DNA from: Piezodorus guildinii
Lineage: Eukaryota; Arthropoda; Insecta; Hemiptera; Pentatomidae
Assembly: GCA_023052935.1 (NCBI GenBank)
Contig: CM041297.1
Location: 86,547,021 to 86,611,020 of the forward strand
Direction of reading: 5' to 3'
DNA: 64,000 nt
Every line of letters starts with the position of its first letter. Position 1 is the first letter of the stretch. The notes beneath the pieces are model-generated. The model saw only the letters and a program-made list of their open reading frames with translations, ran no database searches and had not been told where the DNA came from. The position numbers were made by a program, and so were the translations under genes. Below are positions 34,600 to 46,049 of this stretch, in pieces.

Positions 34600-35170
34600 A
34601 TTAGGAAGAAAGCTCACAGATCCTCAGCGTGGCGAACTCCCCTAAGATGGAGGGAGAGTTAATAGCCGTAAGATAATGGGACACGTATAAATCTGCAAGG
34701 AATGGAATTAACCAAGCAAAGGGCTGGAGGACTTGGCAAAGGGCCTCTTCAATAAGTGGACGATGCCACCTAGATATTCGGTAATTGATTTCAGGACGGC
34801 AACATTAGAGTTTGGCGGCAATAATTAGGCGGGAACTATGCTTTAGGCGATAGCCATCTTGGCACCGGCGGGAATTAATACTCATTCCGCCTCATTTAGC
34901 CGCGTCTTAGCGGAATTAGTAGGGAGAGATAACCTTCTTCAGGAGATGACAAATGTAACTTTAATCGGGAGATATTAGGAGAGGAGGGAACTTGGAGAAT
35001 TATCACCCAAGTTGAGGGCAAGAAGCGGATCGGGATGAGCAACTCAGGGCCAAGATCCACAGAGGAAATGGTAATTAATGGTAAAACTGTAACAATGGTA
35101 AGGGATTCCCTGGGACAGGGCTCTTGCAAATGTACATTGTCTTAAGGAACGGTCTAAATCACCCAATCTT
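34600..35170. other. GC-richer island
   Basis: Many purine-rich words and ATTA cores ('ggcaataattaggcggg', 'cgggaattaatactc', 'ggtaattaatgg'). The 77-codon minus frame is unsupported. Strong member of the island series. Confidence 0.4.
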
Positions 35171-36775
35171 GGCTGCATACTTCTCTAGCCATTGTTTGCA
35201 GTCCTATTGACGTTTGCGCTTTGTCGATTTCTGTTCGCAGGAGGTGACTTATCTGCGCCTCTGAACTATTGTAAATGAGACAAAATCATATCTACTTGTA
35301 AATTGTTTAAATAATTAAGCCTTTAGATAACTTTGATTATATCTATATGTATGTATCTTGATTAGGTAGCTTATACAACAAGCAATCATGATTTAAACTA
35401 ATGGCATTTTGTTAATGTTGATGCAGTACCTAAAAGAGTTAAAAAAAAAATGTCCCTTAATATTACATCCTATTCAATGAATTCATATTATCAAATCAAT
35501 AAGTTTTATATATTGAAAGTAATATTTAATAATGTGCTAATTGATAAATAAATTAACAATAAATTTTTATTTTAGTATTTATAAATTGTAGATTAATTTT
35601 AGTGCTATTTCATAGAAAATTAAATTTTCTAAAAAAAAAAAAATAAAATAAATCATTGAAATAGGTTCAGAACTAGTAGAGATATAAATAGAGGTTTCGA
35701 AATCAGCAGTGGTGACCTACCGTTTTTCTAATGAATTATTTATTGCTTTTCATACTAGTTAATGGCCTATCAACAAAATACAAGTATATACGGCTATACA
35801 GTAATATTGTTATTTGGAAATAATAAACCATTGTGTAATAATTTGCAGCGTTTTATATATTAAAAAAAAATTTAATTATGTGTGAAAAAAAAGTCTATTT
35901 CAATATTCATATTATTATTTTCGATAATAAACCTTCGTAATCGGCCATAAACAAATACATAAAACTAAATTTCCCCCTCTTAATTTGAGGTCTTACCTCT
36001 CAAGATTTATAGAACAAGAATCACGAATTCAAATAAAAAATAAGTACAAACGATTTATTAAATAAATAAAATACTTACAAAACAAAAAAGAACCCATTGA
36101 AGTCTGTTAATAAATATTAGATGCACAGCGCTTTAAAATTAGTAGTGGTAATTGAACATTTTCCTGTGATTAGTTTTATTGTTATAAAAATAAAAATTAC
36201 TACTTTAGGAAATTAATACTTCCTAATCTGGAAATGGTACCTCTTGCAATCAATCGTCTTACTTTTAAGGGGTATCGAGTAACAGTAGTAACCTACTTAT
36301 TACAGTATCATATTAGTTTTTGAAGTAATAGACAAACGATTCAGTGGCAGCGATAAAAAAATGGTGAAAGATAATCCAAGGTAGTAAATTCTCTAACAAT
36401 CCACACATTGTCACACGTTGTCACATTGTATTAATTGAATTAATAATATTAAGTAATCGGTAGCTATCACTTACCGCTTTTGTATTGTAATGCTTGAACT
36501 GTTCTTGTTACAAACATGGCAAGGTTTCCCAAATATTTTTTATTGTGGCAATTCAACAGACTTTCTAATGATCTATAGGGTTTTTTTTCACATGTTGGGA
36601 TCACAGTTCTAGAGTACTGCACTATATTAAAGGTGAAAATTTAGTATATGTGTAATATTATGATCTTAACAGGGAGGGGAGAGAGTTTCACACCTATTTA
36701 ACGGCAATAGCAGTTTTTTTAAGAGAAATCCATTGTGACTCATTGCTTATAATGTTATTCTTATTAGGTTAGCTT
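35171..36775. other. No gene seen; AT-rich
   Basis: About 1.6 kb with frequent stops in all frames and no recognised repeat. Possibly old, unrecognisable transposon remains. Confidence 0.45.
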
Positions 36776-36779
36776 CAGA

Positions 36780-37290
36780 TACTTTGAACACCTAAGCTAA
36801 GATATAGGTAACATCCACTGCTACCCCAGAGATTGTACCAGGAAACTCTAGCCGGCAGAGGAGATGTGCGAGGGTTGCCATGACGACGGATGGCCGAGGT
36901 CCAAGAAGTATCGACAGAAGCTGAAGGAAGGCCGATAATTTACTGTTTATAGGAGCGCGGAGGTGGGGGGTATTTACGACCAGGCCATTCCACCGACGGG
37001 ACACGTCAAAAAACCGCCATCGAGAGGAGAGTTATGGCGCCATTCCTTGGCGGGCCTTTTTCCCGCCCGGGCCCGGCTCCCGCCCCCGCCAATTACCGAC
37101 AAACGGCAATTAATGGCTCCCAAGAAGCGTTTGTTATCGAATCCGTTCTGATTTAGTGTCGCCCCCTCCCTCAAGACAATGTTTATTTTTGAGTCGATTC
37201 ACTTGAAATATTTCATCCACGGGCTATTGCCAGCCTCACTCCCTGGCCACCGGGTACAGGCCGGCTAAATCATCTTTAGCCTTCTCCATT
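36780..37290. other. GC-rich island
   Basis: Core 37040-37100 is strongly GC ('cccgcccgggcccggctccc'), with 'ccaattaccgac' and 'ggcaattaatggctcc' after it. Overlapping 62-70-codon frames on both strands are compositional. Sharpest island in the window. Confidence 0.4.
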
Positions 37291-37765
37291 ATTTTCTTCA
37301 TATATATATCGGTTGTAAGGCTTAATCGATACCTGCAGTTACTAGGCATTTAATTCTCCTTCTTCAGTTATATGTATATCCTTGTAGATATGAAAAAACC
37401 TCTAAAAAGGTGAGAGTTGTTGACAAAAGTATGAATAATTTTGATTTTCGGATATAATTATGCCTATTAGCTCTTAGGGCATGTTTAAACGGTATCGAAT
37501 CTTTGGATTGAGTTAGAAATAAAGGGATTCTGAGAACCAGCTACCGCCCAAGCCGCCAAAAATGCCTTCAGTATAAACAAGCCCTTATACTTTTATTTAA
37601 AAAGACATTGAGATTTTAATTTTTTAAAAGCCTTTGGTTCCCATGCAGTTTTCCAAGTAAGATATTAAATAAAATGGAAACGATTCTGAATAGGAACCTG
37701 GCTAATTGCGATCATTCTTGAGCTGCAGGCTCCACATCTTATAATTTTTAATTAATTACAATTTT
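37291..37765. other. No gene seen
   Basis: Mixed AT-rich sequence without recognised features. Confidence 0.5.
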
Positions 37766-37905
37766 GTTGTATTTATTTACAACTTGTATTTATTTTATTT
37801 ATCAATTTGGTTATAATATACTTTTTTTTTAATAAAAGCTAAATATAATATGTATGTGATACTGTAGCAATATTATTATTGTCCATTATGACAAATTGTG
37901 ATGTA

Positions 37906-38766
37906 GATAGATAGATAGATAACTGTTTTTTATTTCTTTAAGCATATTACAACAACAAAAACAAATATTACAAGTATAAAAAACATTTGTAGAATTATGG
38001 TATTTTAGACCGTCAGTCCGGAGCCGATCTGTAAAGTTTTACAAATTATATAATATTCAAAAACAGGTCACTCATTGATTCTATTCAACTTCTAACTGTA
38101 TTAACTTATAAATAAAACAACAGAAAAAAAAATAAAAATAACAATAATCAATTAATATCACATATTAGAAAGTTTTTTTTTTAAATTATAATTAAATTCT
38201 TTAATAAGCCTATATCTATAAGGCCATGCTATTTTACAAAAATTGTATACAGACAACCAGTTATCACCATTGAGGCATTTTATTACATCATCAATTTTTA
38301 GAGAATTCTTTCCAAAACATATTTTTTTAATTTCAGACAGAATCGGACATGCAGCTAGGAAATGAAATGTATTTTCTGTTTCTTTTTTATTGCACAAGGA
38401 ACATATCACACTACTAATCGAATAAAATCTGTTATAGTTGAGATAAAAAAGTTCACATCTAACTTTTAATATCCATTTAACCCCATTAAAGTTTATTTTA
38501 CTATCATCAAGATAATGTGTTCCATAGTCATAATTTAAGTTTTTATACAGATACATTTTTTCCGGAACTGAAGCCTTTTGTACATATTTTAATTTGTAAA
38601 TTTCTGTAACGATACTCTAAATTCCTGTAGGATTAAATCCCATTTATTTTGATTTTCAAGTTTAATGTCAATGTCAATATTATGTTTTTCAGCTATTTCT
38701 CTTAAATCCCTTATCCAGTATACCTTTTGTTTAACAACTTCATTATTTATTAAATATGGTAGCACT
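37906..38766 (-). mobile_element. Minus-strand 5'-truncated LINE with TATC-repeat tail and 13-bp TSD
   Basis: TSD aaattgtgatgta at 37893-37905 and 38767-38779. The 3' end on the minus strand is four TATC-type units (seen as gatagatagatagata) instead of poly(A), setting it apart from the Jockey copies. Its open reading frame fills most of the insert, so it is fairly young. Confidence 0.85.
38158..38766 (-). pseudogene. LINE polyprotein C-terminus with zinc-binding-like motif
   Basis: The minus-strand frame enters from the truncated 5' end ('LPYLINNEVVKQKVYWIRDL', 'NKWDLILQEFRVSLQKF') and continues, after a single-base frameshift near 38590, into 'YVQKASVPEKMYLYKNLNYD'. Near the end 'SVICSLCNKKETENTFHFLA' with 'CPILSEIKKICF' gives a CxxC...H...C pattern typical of the tail of many LINE reverse transcriptases. 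Stop at 38158-38160. No catalytic region is left. Clade not assigned; it is not the local Jockey family. Confidence 0.75.
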
Positions 38767-38814
38767 AAATTGTGATGTATCCGAATAAATAAATTGGAAT
38801 TAAAAAAAAAATTA

Positions 38815-39530
38815 ATATATGAATTTATTGTGTAGATTTATAGAAATGTTATAAGCAATAGACAAGGCAGAGTGTAATAATACGATAGTTGACTAACATG
38901 GCTGGTTTAGAAGTAATAGGTCATGTATAGATCATATGTTTACCTTCTTTAAATCAAATAACTTGTTTCTTCTTTGAATCAAATAACTAAACACAGTTTT
39001 TATTTACCCCCATCAGTCGGGGTTTTCTTCTTAGTATGTGACTCGGTATTTTTCGTTGAGAATTTGAATGTTGAATTTTCTCATCGGAATGTTACTGGTA
39101 TCTTCCTGTATATATTACATACAGAATTCAGTACATGGATTGCTTCTCTTGGGATTTTAGACGCAGAGAAGTGCGGACAAGACAGGAGAAGAAATAGGCG
39201 GAGTAGAAGAAGGGAATGCAAGATATAGGAAAAAGTATAACTTGTCGAGCAGGTAGTGCTCGTAAAGTGGGTGGCTAGTTATGGGCCTATTGATTATTGC
39301 CAACGGATATTTGTTCTCCCCGGCTCGAGATCAGGAGCTAGGAAGCTATGTCGTATCCTCTCCCTGCATACTGATCGCTCTCCCTGCTTTTTGCTTTCTC
39401 TGTAGTCAGCTTCTTAATAATAAATAATCTACTGTATCAGGTCATGTATATGATAATTTCCTAAGATGATACTGCGCAGTTTTAAAAACCTAAGCGTGCG
39501 AAATATAATATAATACAATACGTAATCTAT
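38815..39530. other. Unassigned; possible SINE-like patch at 39240-39400
   Basis: 'cgagcaggtagtgctcg' near 39245 is reminiscent of the tRNA-like head at 17.15 kb, but no B box is found. The 84-codon frame at 38974-39228 shows no domain. Confidence 0.35.
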
Positions 39531-39534
39531 AAAT

Positions 39535-39665
39535 CACTGAGGCTTCTGAAAAGAAGATGACCTGGAGACATTCCTATTTAGACTCACTACTAAAGAGTGC
39601 TTCCAATGGGCAGATTCTCTTCATGTATTTTATCATCAATCAGCATATTTACTTGTTGTATAATA
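39535..39665 (+). repeat. LINE 3'-end fragment
   Basis: 'gaaaagaagatgacctggag', 'gagtgcttccaatgggcag' and 'catatttacttgttgta' match in order the end of ORF2 and start of 3'UTR of the copies at 17.9 and 49.4 kb. Confidence 0.6.
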
Positions 39666-39805
39666 ATGCACATTTGCAGATTTTAATGAGAATATATTTT
39701 TAAAACATCTATAATATACATTAACAATAAAAATCATTAACTTTTTTTTTTTATTATAAATCAATCGGGTGTTACGTATTTTTTTGCTTCCACATACATG
39801 TGTAG

Positions 39806-40676
39806 GGAATATATAGTAAGAGAAAGTATTGCGATCGTAAAACTTTTCTAATTCTAGTTTCACCGGAAATACACGGTTTAGGGTCTCCTTAATCCTGATG
39901 AGCAAGTCCCGTAAAAGCGTATCTATAAACACATACATACATGTGTAGTAAGTCTAGCACGAAAACAAAAGATCGAAATTGAAATTTCATATTTAAGACA
40001 GCTATACACCCGAAAATGTTACTGCAGCTTTTTCACTCAAATCTGCTACCTGGAAGTTATACTTTATACTACACATTTTGCAACTGCTTACGATTTTCTA
40101 AAACATAGCTCTAATGATTTTGAATAAACTGGATATATGCAAGTAAAATTTAATGTGCTTCAATTTGATGTAGGTTTCATTCTGATTGAAATAGTCTGAC
40201 TGTGCTTAAATGTCGATATTTTAAATGATCTTCTTCTTAAGTACATTTAATTTGGTAGATTTAAAAAAAATGTCCATATCGCCTTGTAAGAATTTATAAA
40301 TAACGACTAATTTTGCAAGTTGAGGCAATTTAATAAACAACTAAAGGATAGATATTTTTTTCATGCAATTTTTTGTGTTTATGAACACAAGAATAGTAAC
40401 ATAGATGTATAATATACCATTGCAAGGATAAATATATCAGAAAATATATTATCTAATACACGGAATTGTAAAAGTTAATGGAGAGTGATGATAATCCGAT
40501 AAAACTAACTTGTTGCCAATAAAAATATAATAGATTATTTAATAAAGCACAAGTTTCTATCGAAACTTTATGTAATTAATTCTTTAATTACTTTTCATCT
40601 CTAAGTTTATTTAAAAATTCATGAATTAACTTTAACAAGAGAGGTAAGTGAAAGTCGTGTGTTGTATGCACCGGAA
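39806..40676 (+). repeat. RepA copy
   Basis: Plus copy from 'atatatagtaagagaaagta' to 'gaggtaagtgaaagtcgtg'. Uninterrupted but somewhat shorter than the 31-kb copy. No coding frame; the 100-codon minus frame at 39636-39938 is a compositional shadow over its start. Confidence 0.68.
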
Positions 40677-41515
40677 TTTTTTCTAAAAAATATTTCTGCT
40701 TCTTGTCGATCTCTATTTCATGGTTTGACCCTCCAGCCCCCTCTTAGATTAATGGGATTCTTTTCAAAACTGAATGTTTTCATACCTGTTTGCTTACATT
40801 CTTATCTTTATCATAATACCATTACTTAACCATAATACAACAAAATACATCTCACCTAAATTATTAAGCACCAGCTCACCAATCAGGCTAACACAGGGCA
40901 CTAGGAAACTTCTAAACCATCCCCTCTCCATCTCTTGAGGTCGAAGCTCAACTTATCAAAAACTAAATTTAACAGTAACCATAAATGTCGTAAACATAAT
41001 ATTGGATAGTTAAAATACTTAGTTAAGTAATTGAATTAAAAAAGGTTCCCGTTAATCTAAGGGGGTTCGAAACGACGACAGTTAGAATTTTCATTTTTTT
41101 TTTTTAATATTTATTTATTGAGATATATTACACATTTTAGATATATTACAATTTTTAAGACGTTTAGTAGTAATTTTTTTATAAAATGTATACGTATGTA
41201 GGCGTTTAGTATTTATGTTTATATATTATACATACATTATATGTGTTAAACACATGTATATTATATATAGGTTTATTATAACACTACGTAGTAAGAATAA
41301 TAATAATGCTGTCATACCTTCCCTAAAAAAGGGGAGAAAACCCCCGATTTTCGGATCAAAGTAATTTTCCTCATTTATACTTGGTAGTTCTTTCAATATA
41401 TCATTCTTTCAATATAACTAGGCATGCATAATTATCATTGTTTTTATACGATTTTGAAAGTTTCTTTTTAAGGTTATGTCGGGCGATGACATTGTAAATA
41501 ACAGAGAAAAAATCT
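40677..41515. other. No gene seen
   Basis: Unassigned AT-rich sequence with a short T run near 41095-41105. Confidence 0.5.
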
Positions 41516-41516
41516 G

Positions 41517-43562
41517 AGGCGCTCAACACACGACTTTCACTTACCTGTGTTATTAATATCAATTTAAGGATTTTTAAGCTAATTTAGAAACAAAAATAAT
41601 TTGTCAAAGAATTATTTACATTTGATTTTTATAGAAATATGTTACTAAATAATATGTTATAATATTATCTACGAAATTCAGTAAGTTTTTTTCGGCTTTT
41701 CATCACTCCGTGTGATAAGGTGACCAAATTTTTAGATGAGCAAAGCGGAACAACTCTGAAGGAGAGGGGGGGGAGGGGTATCAACAACAAATTTCTTATG
41801 GAATAATAATAATATCTTAATATTTATTTATTTTTAACATATGTACAATTTATAAATATCAAAAATGTATAATATTTTATTTCTTGGCATTTTGTATTTG
41901 ATTGAATTTGTTTCATTAAATTGTCATTTTTTAAAATATTGCAAAAAATCTTCACACGAATTTGTCAAATTATATTTGACACATAAAATTTCTTTCAAAT
42001 TTAAAAACTTAATTTTGATTTTTCTGATGTCCACATTTGATTTACTGTAGAAAAACTTATAATTATATGTCTTGAATCTTACAGATTAATTCATTTTTAA
42101 ATTAATTTGTGATTATCTAACTGTTCTTTAGTAAATTGCAATATTATATGTCTATGAGAATTAAAAAAGTTACTAAAATGTTGCAAACACATAAAGTACC
42201 AATATTCGATTCACATCGGCAAAATTTCGAGGAATTAATTTGCATTAAACATAATTTACATGAACATATTTTATTGATGTTTATAACGATGATCTTATAC
42301 GAACCCACCCCACTCCTCAAGCGCATACCGCGCCTAGTGCGAAAGGAACCTTAGAATGCCAACGGGCAATACGAAGGCCTGAGCCGTGGACTGTATATAC
42401 CATTGTTGCTGTATATACATGAAATGTTTGTGTATTTATTTTGTAAATAAAGCTGGAGGATAAAAAAAAAAATGATGTTTATAACGAAATTAGTTTGATT
42501 GACTTTAAATATAGGCAAATTTTTATTCGTGAATTTCTTTCTAAAATTTATTTTAAGGTCAAGGTCGGTGAAACAATTTTTGTCATCAAAATATGAAGAC
42601 TACGAGTATTTTAAGCTGAGTTTAGGACAATTTATGCATTTATTAAACATATAAATAAATCACTTACCTTAATTTTCTATGGTAAGTTTAATTAGCTTGC
42701 ATACAGCAGTTTAATTAGCATGCAGTACGAACACGGAGTGTATAATCTGAGAGACAATTACAATGTAACTGAGTTGCAAAAGCACTATGTTAGTCGTCGT
42801 AGCCCGAAGGATCCTTAGAACGCCAAACAATGATTTTCATAAATATAGAATTTAACTTAATTGTAAAAGTCGGGAATTTCGAAAATGTCGCGGGACGCAG
42901 AACAAATTTTGAAAAATTGGAACTGTCCCGCCAAAAACGTCAACTACAGCGACAGCGATGACAGCGCCGCCTAATGGCCAAATGGTGAAAGAATTGCATT
43001 AAGAAATTATGTTAGGTCTTTTCTCATTTATTTGTTAATCAAATTTGCTCAACTTGCATATTTAGGCGTTATTTGTAAATTTTAATGAGATGATGAGCCT
43101 AATTTTTTTTTAATTTATAAAATTAAAGATACTTTAGAGGAAGAAATGTTAAAATATCTGCATTTAAGCCCCATCAGACTGTTTCAGTCAGAATGAAACC
43201 TACATGATATTAAAGCTCATTAAATTTTACATCGGTATAGTGAGTTAGTGAAAAGGTTGCTGTGACATCTCAGGCGTATATTAGTTTTAAATATGAAATT
43301 CCAGTTCCGTACGACTTTTCGTTTTTGCGCTAGAGTTACCACACACAGACACACGGACACACTGAGCTTTTTGCGGGACTTGGTTATTTAGACTCAGAGG
43401 AACGTAAAACGTGTATTTCCGTTGAAAACTGGAATTCGAAAATTTTCGCGATCGCAATACTTTCTCTTACTATATATAGTAAGTGAAAGTAAAAATAACA
43501 GTTAATAGATCTTTTTTTTTTAACAATGCAGGTAAGTGATTGTATGGTAGGCCCACCAGTTT
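41517..43562 (-). repeat. RepA copy with both inverted ends and unassigned middle
   Basis: Left end 'caacacacgactttcactta' (41525 onward) and right end 'ggtaagtgattgtatggtag' with 'gcccaccag' (to 43562) are inverted relative to each other, suggesting RepA has terminal inverted repeats. Known RepA blocks occupy 41517-41710 and 43020-43490; 41711-43019 does not match other copies and holds a small retroposon. Next to the right end is a palindrome, tttctcttactatatatagt (43460 onward). Confidence 0.55.
42290..42472 (+). mobile_element. 183-bp retroposed fragment with 15-bp TSD
   Basis: Flanked by tgatgtttataacga at 42275-42289 and 42473-42487. GC-rich 5' part ('cgcataccgcgcctagtgcg'), then AT-rich with aataaa (42445) about 15 bases before an A tail. 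It has the form of an LINE-mobilised cDNA end. Frame 'PLLKRIPRLVRKEP' then stop could be the last residues of a LINE protein, or a processed-transcript 3' end. Source unidentified. Confidence 0.8.
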
Positions 43563-43734
43563 TTTTTCTCTTATCCGCACTATTTCTTAAGGAGATTCTC
43601 GATTACTATAAATATTATATATAAGTGCTTCGTAAAAACTTATCATCACTCTAAGTTTTAATTTTATAATAGAATTATTTTTCCTAAAGAAAAGTGTGTT
43701 TAAAAAATTAAAAGAAATGTTATAAAACTGAATA

Positions 43735-44260
43735 ATGAAACACCCTCTTTGCCGAAAATATAAGGAGAGTAAATCTTTTAAAAGGGTTTCGCACCGTGAG
43801 AGATTAATTTACCACATTATTCATTTTAAAGGAGCATTCCGCTCTTTAAGGAACAAGATGATCCCTGGAGTGGGATTAGCTAGAGTCCAGGATTCGGAGC
43901 AAAAGGGAAAATTACTGCCCTTCCTCGAAATCCTGGACCGCTGGAGTCTGGAATAACAATAAAACACAGAGATTAAGGCCCGCTGGAAATATTTCAATAT
44001 CCAAACGGTTGTTTTAATCCACGAAAGTGAAATAGCGGAGCATTAATAGTGACGGTTAATACTTGTGAACTGTATTTGAGAGGTAGGCTGAGAGTCCTCT
44101 TGGACAATTATAATTTTATTGCGCCATATTTTATGTTTATTATGTTACTGCCGCAAATCATTCCAAGCCGTAGCTTCTGCGGCACACACTTCACTAATCC
44201 CCGGAGATTAAACCTATGGTCTTCATTGGAAGGGTGCTATAAAATTCATGGAAGATAATA
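43735..44260. other. GC-richer island
   Basis: 'gagagattaatttaccacat' and other ATTA words. Frames of 73 and 69 codons have no domain. Island series. Confidence 0.35.
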
Positions 44261-44594
44261 TTTTTTAGGATATATCGTTTGTTATGGGGTGTCCACTACA
44301 GTACATATTTTTTGATAAATGAAAGTTAAAAAATATATTTAACAGGAGCTATATTATATTGCATATTTTTTTCAGACCAATAATAATAATATTTTTTAAA
44401 CTCAATACATTATATTATTAATATTTACACTTTTTTTTTTTTTTTAACAGCACTGTGTAGACACCTAAAATATCTGAAAAAAATATCTCATTTTTACATT
44501 ACTGCATTAGTTTAAGGTTGAAATCTACAAAAATCAATGGCAATTTCTATTAGTGCTAGAAGTCATATTTGTAATATAAATAGAAAAAAAATAA

Positions 44595-44880
44595 AAAAGA
44601 AAAAACAAAACCTGTATGCCTACAGCCATTGAAGGTCTTGGGCTAGGTATATTTAGACCCGTACTGTTTCTAGCCAAGTCCGTGCAATGGGTTATTAGGC
44701 CTTGCCAGGTTTTTTCTCAATTTTTTTTTGGGTTGCCACTTTACATAGGCTGTGTCTGAGGCAGGAGGGTCTCTATACTCTAGGGTAACTCCCCATCTGA
44801 ATTAACAAAATAAATAATATTCTGCCACAGCCTGGTTTCGAACCCAGAACCGGAGAATAGACTAGTGCTAAATAGAAAAA
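44595..44880 (-). mobile_element. SINE-2, tRNA-derived, minus strand
   Basis: On the minus strand 'gggttcgaaacc' is an exact B box (GGTTCGANNCC), preceded by 'tagcactagt' as a worn A box. The body shares 'aggagggtctctata' and 'attctgcc'/'attctacc' with a second copy at 61.6-61.9 kb. Unrelated to SINE-1. Confidence 0.62.
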
Positions 44881-45440
44881 TAAAGAAACATTAAATTAAA
44901 AGAAAAAATTGAACTTAGTAATATAAAATTAAAAATAAAATAATAACCAAACACTTATAATAAAATAAAGAAAAAAAATTAAAATATGTGATTCACCTCT
45001 TACTATTAGCTTATTAAATTAAAGTTATTTGTTTCGCCGAAACTATTGAGGAAAAAAAAATTAGGATTAGGATTACTTTGCACTAAAATAAATAGTATCT
45101 AGGAAAGTTATTGAGCTACACATTTTTTTTTTCTTTTAGGAAACCTAATATTTATGCAGTTTATAATTTTTTTTGTCTGATTTTATTTACAAAACATTTT
45201 ATTTGCATTAAAAAATTACATTTAAGCATAAAAAATCCTACGAATTATTTCACAATGGGTTATTATCCTTATAAACATGAAATTGTTATGGATACAATTG
45301 ATATTTATGGAAATAATCAATATTTTTATAGGAGTTTAATTAGTCTGAATAAATAATTAACTGGAAAATACCACCTAAAATCGTTTGACCTAAAACACTT
45401 CAAATTACTGTGAATGTAATTAGTTGACCGTTGAGAATTA
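44881..45440. other. No gene seen; AT-rich
   Basis: An 81-codon plus-strand frame (45111-45356) has no domain and AT-driven composition. Confidence 0.45.
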
Positions 45441-45725
45441 CTGGAAGGAATTAGTCCGGGTGGCGGTCATTAAATGAAACAACTAAATAGTTTCAACTAT
45501 TTTATTGTTTGCCAACGTTTCGACCCCCTTTGTGGGTCATCATCAGGGTGCATGGTGGGAGAATGGAAACTGATACGGTTTCCATTCTTTCCTGAGTTTC
45601 CATTTTCCCACCATGCGCCCTGATGATGACCCACAAAGGGGGTCGAAACGTTGGCAAACAATAAAATAGTTGAAACTATTTAGTTGTTTCATTTAATGAC
45701 CGCCACCCGGACTAATTCCTTCCAG
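45441..45725. mobile_element. Near-perfect palindrome, 131-bp arms (foldback element)
   Basis: Arms 45441-45571 and 45595-45725 match as reverse complements at 129 of 131 positions by eye, with a 23-base centre. Tips are ctggaaggaattagtccggg and its complement. Each arm carries the GAAACGT motif with the hairpin word gaccc/gggtc (45619-45654 on plus). No protein. The arms are so similar that the palindrome is either young or kept uniform. Confidence 0.9.
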
Positions 45726-45780
45726 CACTTTAATTTACCTTTATACTATATAACAAATCATTTTCTTTCAGCACTTTGTT

Positions 45781-46037
45781 GGGATCACATGTAGCAGGGC
45801 GACTAGCATAACAGCCTTCTATGCCAAACTGCAGGTGGTCCTAGGATTTTTCAAAGGGAGTAAAAATCTCTTCGTAATGCCGTCCTTTATAGGGGACGTA
45901 TAAAGGCGGTCACGAGTCTGTGCGATTTCAGATACTCGTTAAAGATTCCTACCCTAATTAAACCTGGATGAGCATAATTTAGCATTGTCCGATTACCACA
46001 GTAGCATAAATTGACGTTAAATAAACAAACAAGCAAA
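45781..46037 (+). mobile_element. SINE-1 copy lacking the B box
   Basis: Begins 'gggatcacatgtagcagg'; the 'ggtcacgggttcaaacc' stretch is missing between 'tgccaaa' and 'ctgcaggtggtcc', so the internal pol III promoter is dead. Ends in 'gttaaataaacaaacaagc'. Diverged TSD: cagcactttgt (45769-45779) and cagcaatttgt (46038-46048). Confidence 0.8.
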
Positions 46038-46049
46038 CAGCAATTTGTA

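Larger units (their letters stand above)
37770..38812 (+). repeat. Older LINE 3'UTR split by a younger LINE
   Basis: Left piece to 37905 ('caatattattattgtccatt', 'tgacaaattgtgatgta') and right piece from 38780 ('tccgaataaataaattgg' plus A run) join into one Jockey-type tail, like those at 10.9 and 33.6 kb. The interruption is 37906-38766 with a 13-bp duplication. Confidence 0.72.

Noticed and set aside
36792..37174. Overlapping 62-70-codon ORFs on both strands
   Set aside because: GC-rich composition suppresses stops; the frames conflict with each other and none has a recognisable domain.
39636..39938. 100-codon minus-strand ORF
   Set aside because: Overlaps the start of a RepA copy and a poly(T) tract; not conserved in other RepA copies.
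42136..42354. 72-codon ORF as a host gene
   Set aside because: It crosses the junction of host DNA and the 183-bp retroposon, so it is a chance fusion.
45619..45660. Active hammerhead ribozyme
   Set aside because: The CTGATGA and GAAA boxes are there, but each copy has an extra base before the stem. I could not find the NUH cleavage site with matching outer stems. Kept only as a motif finding.
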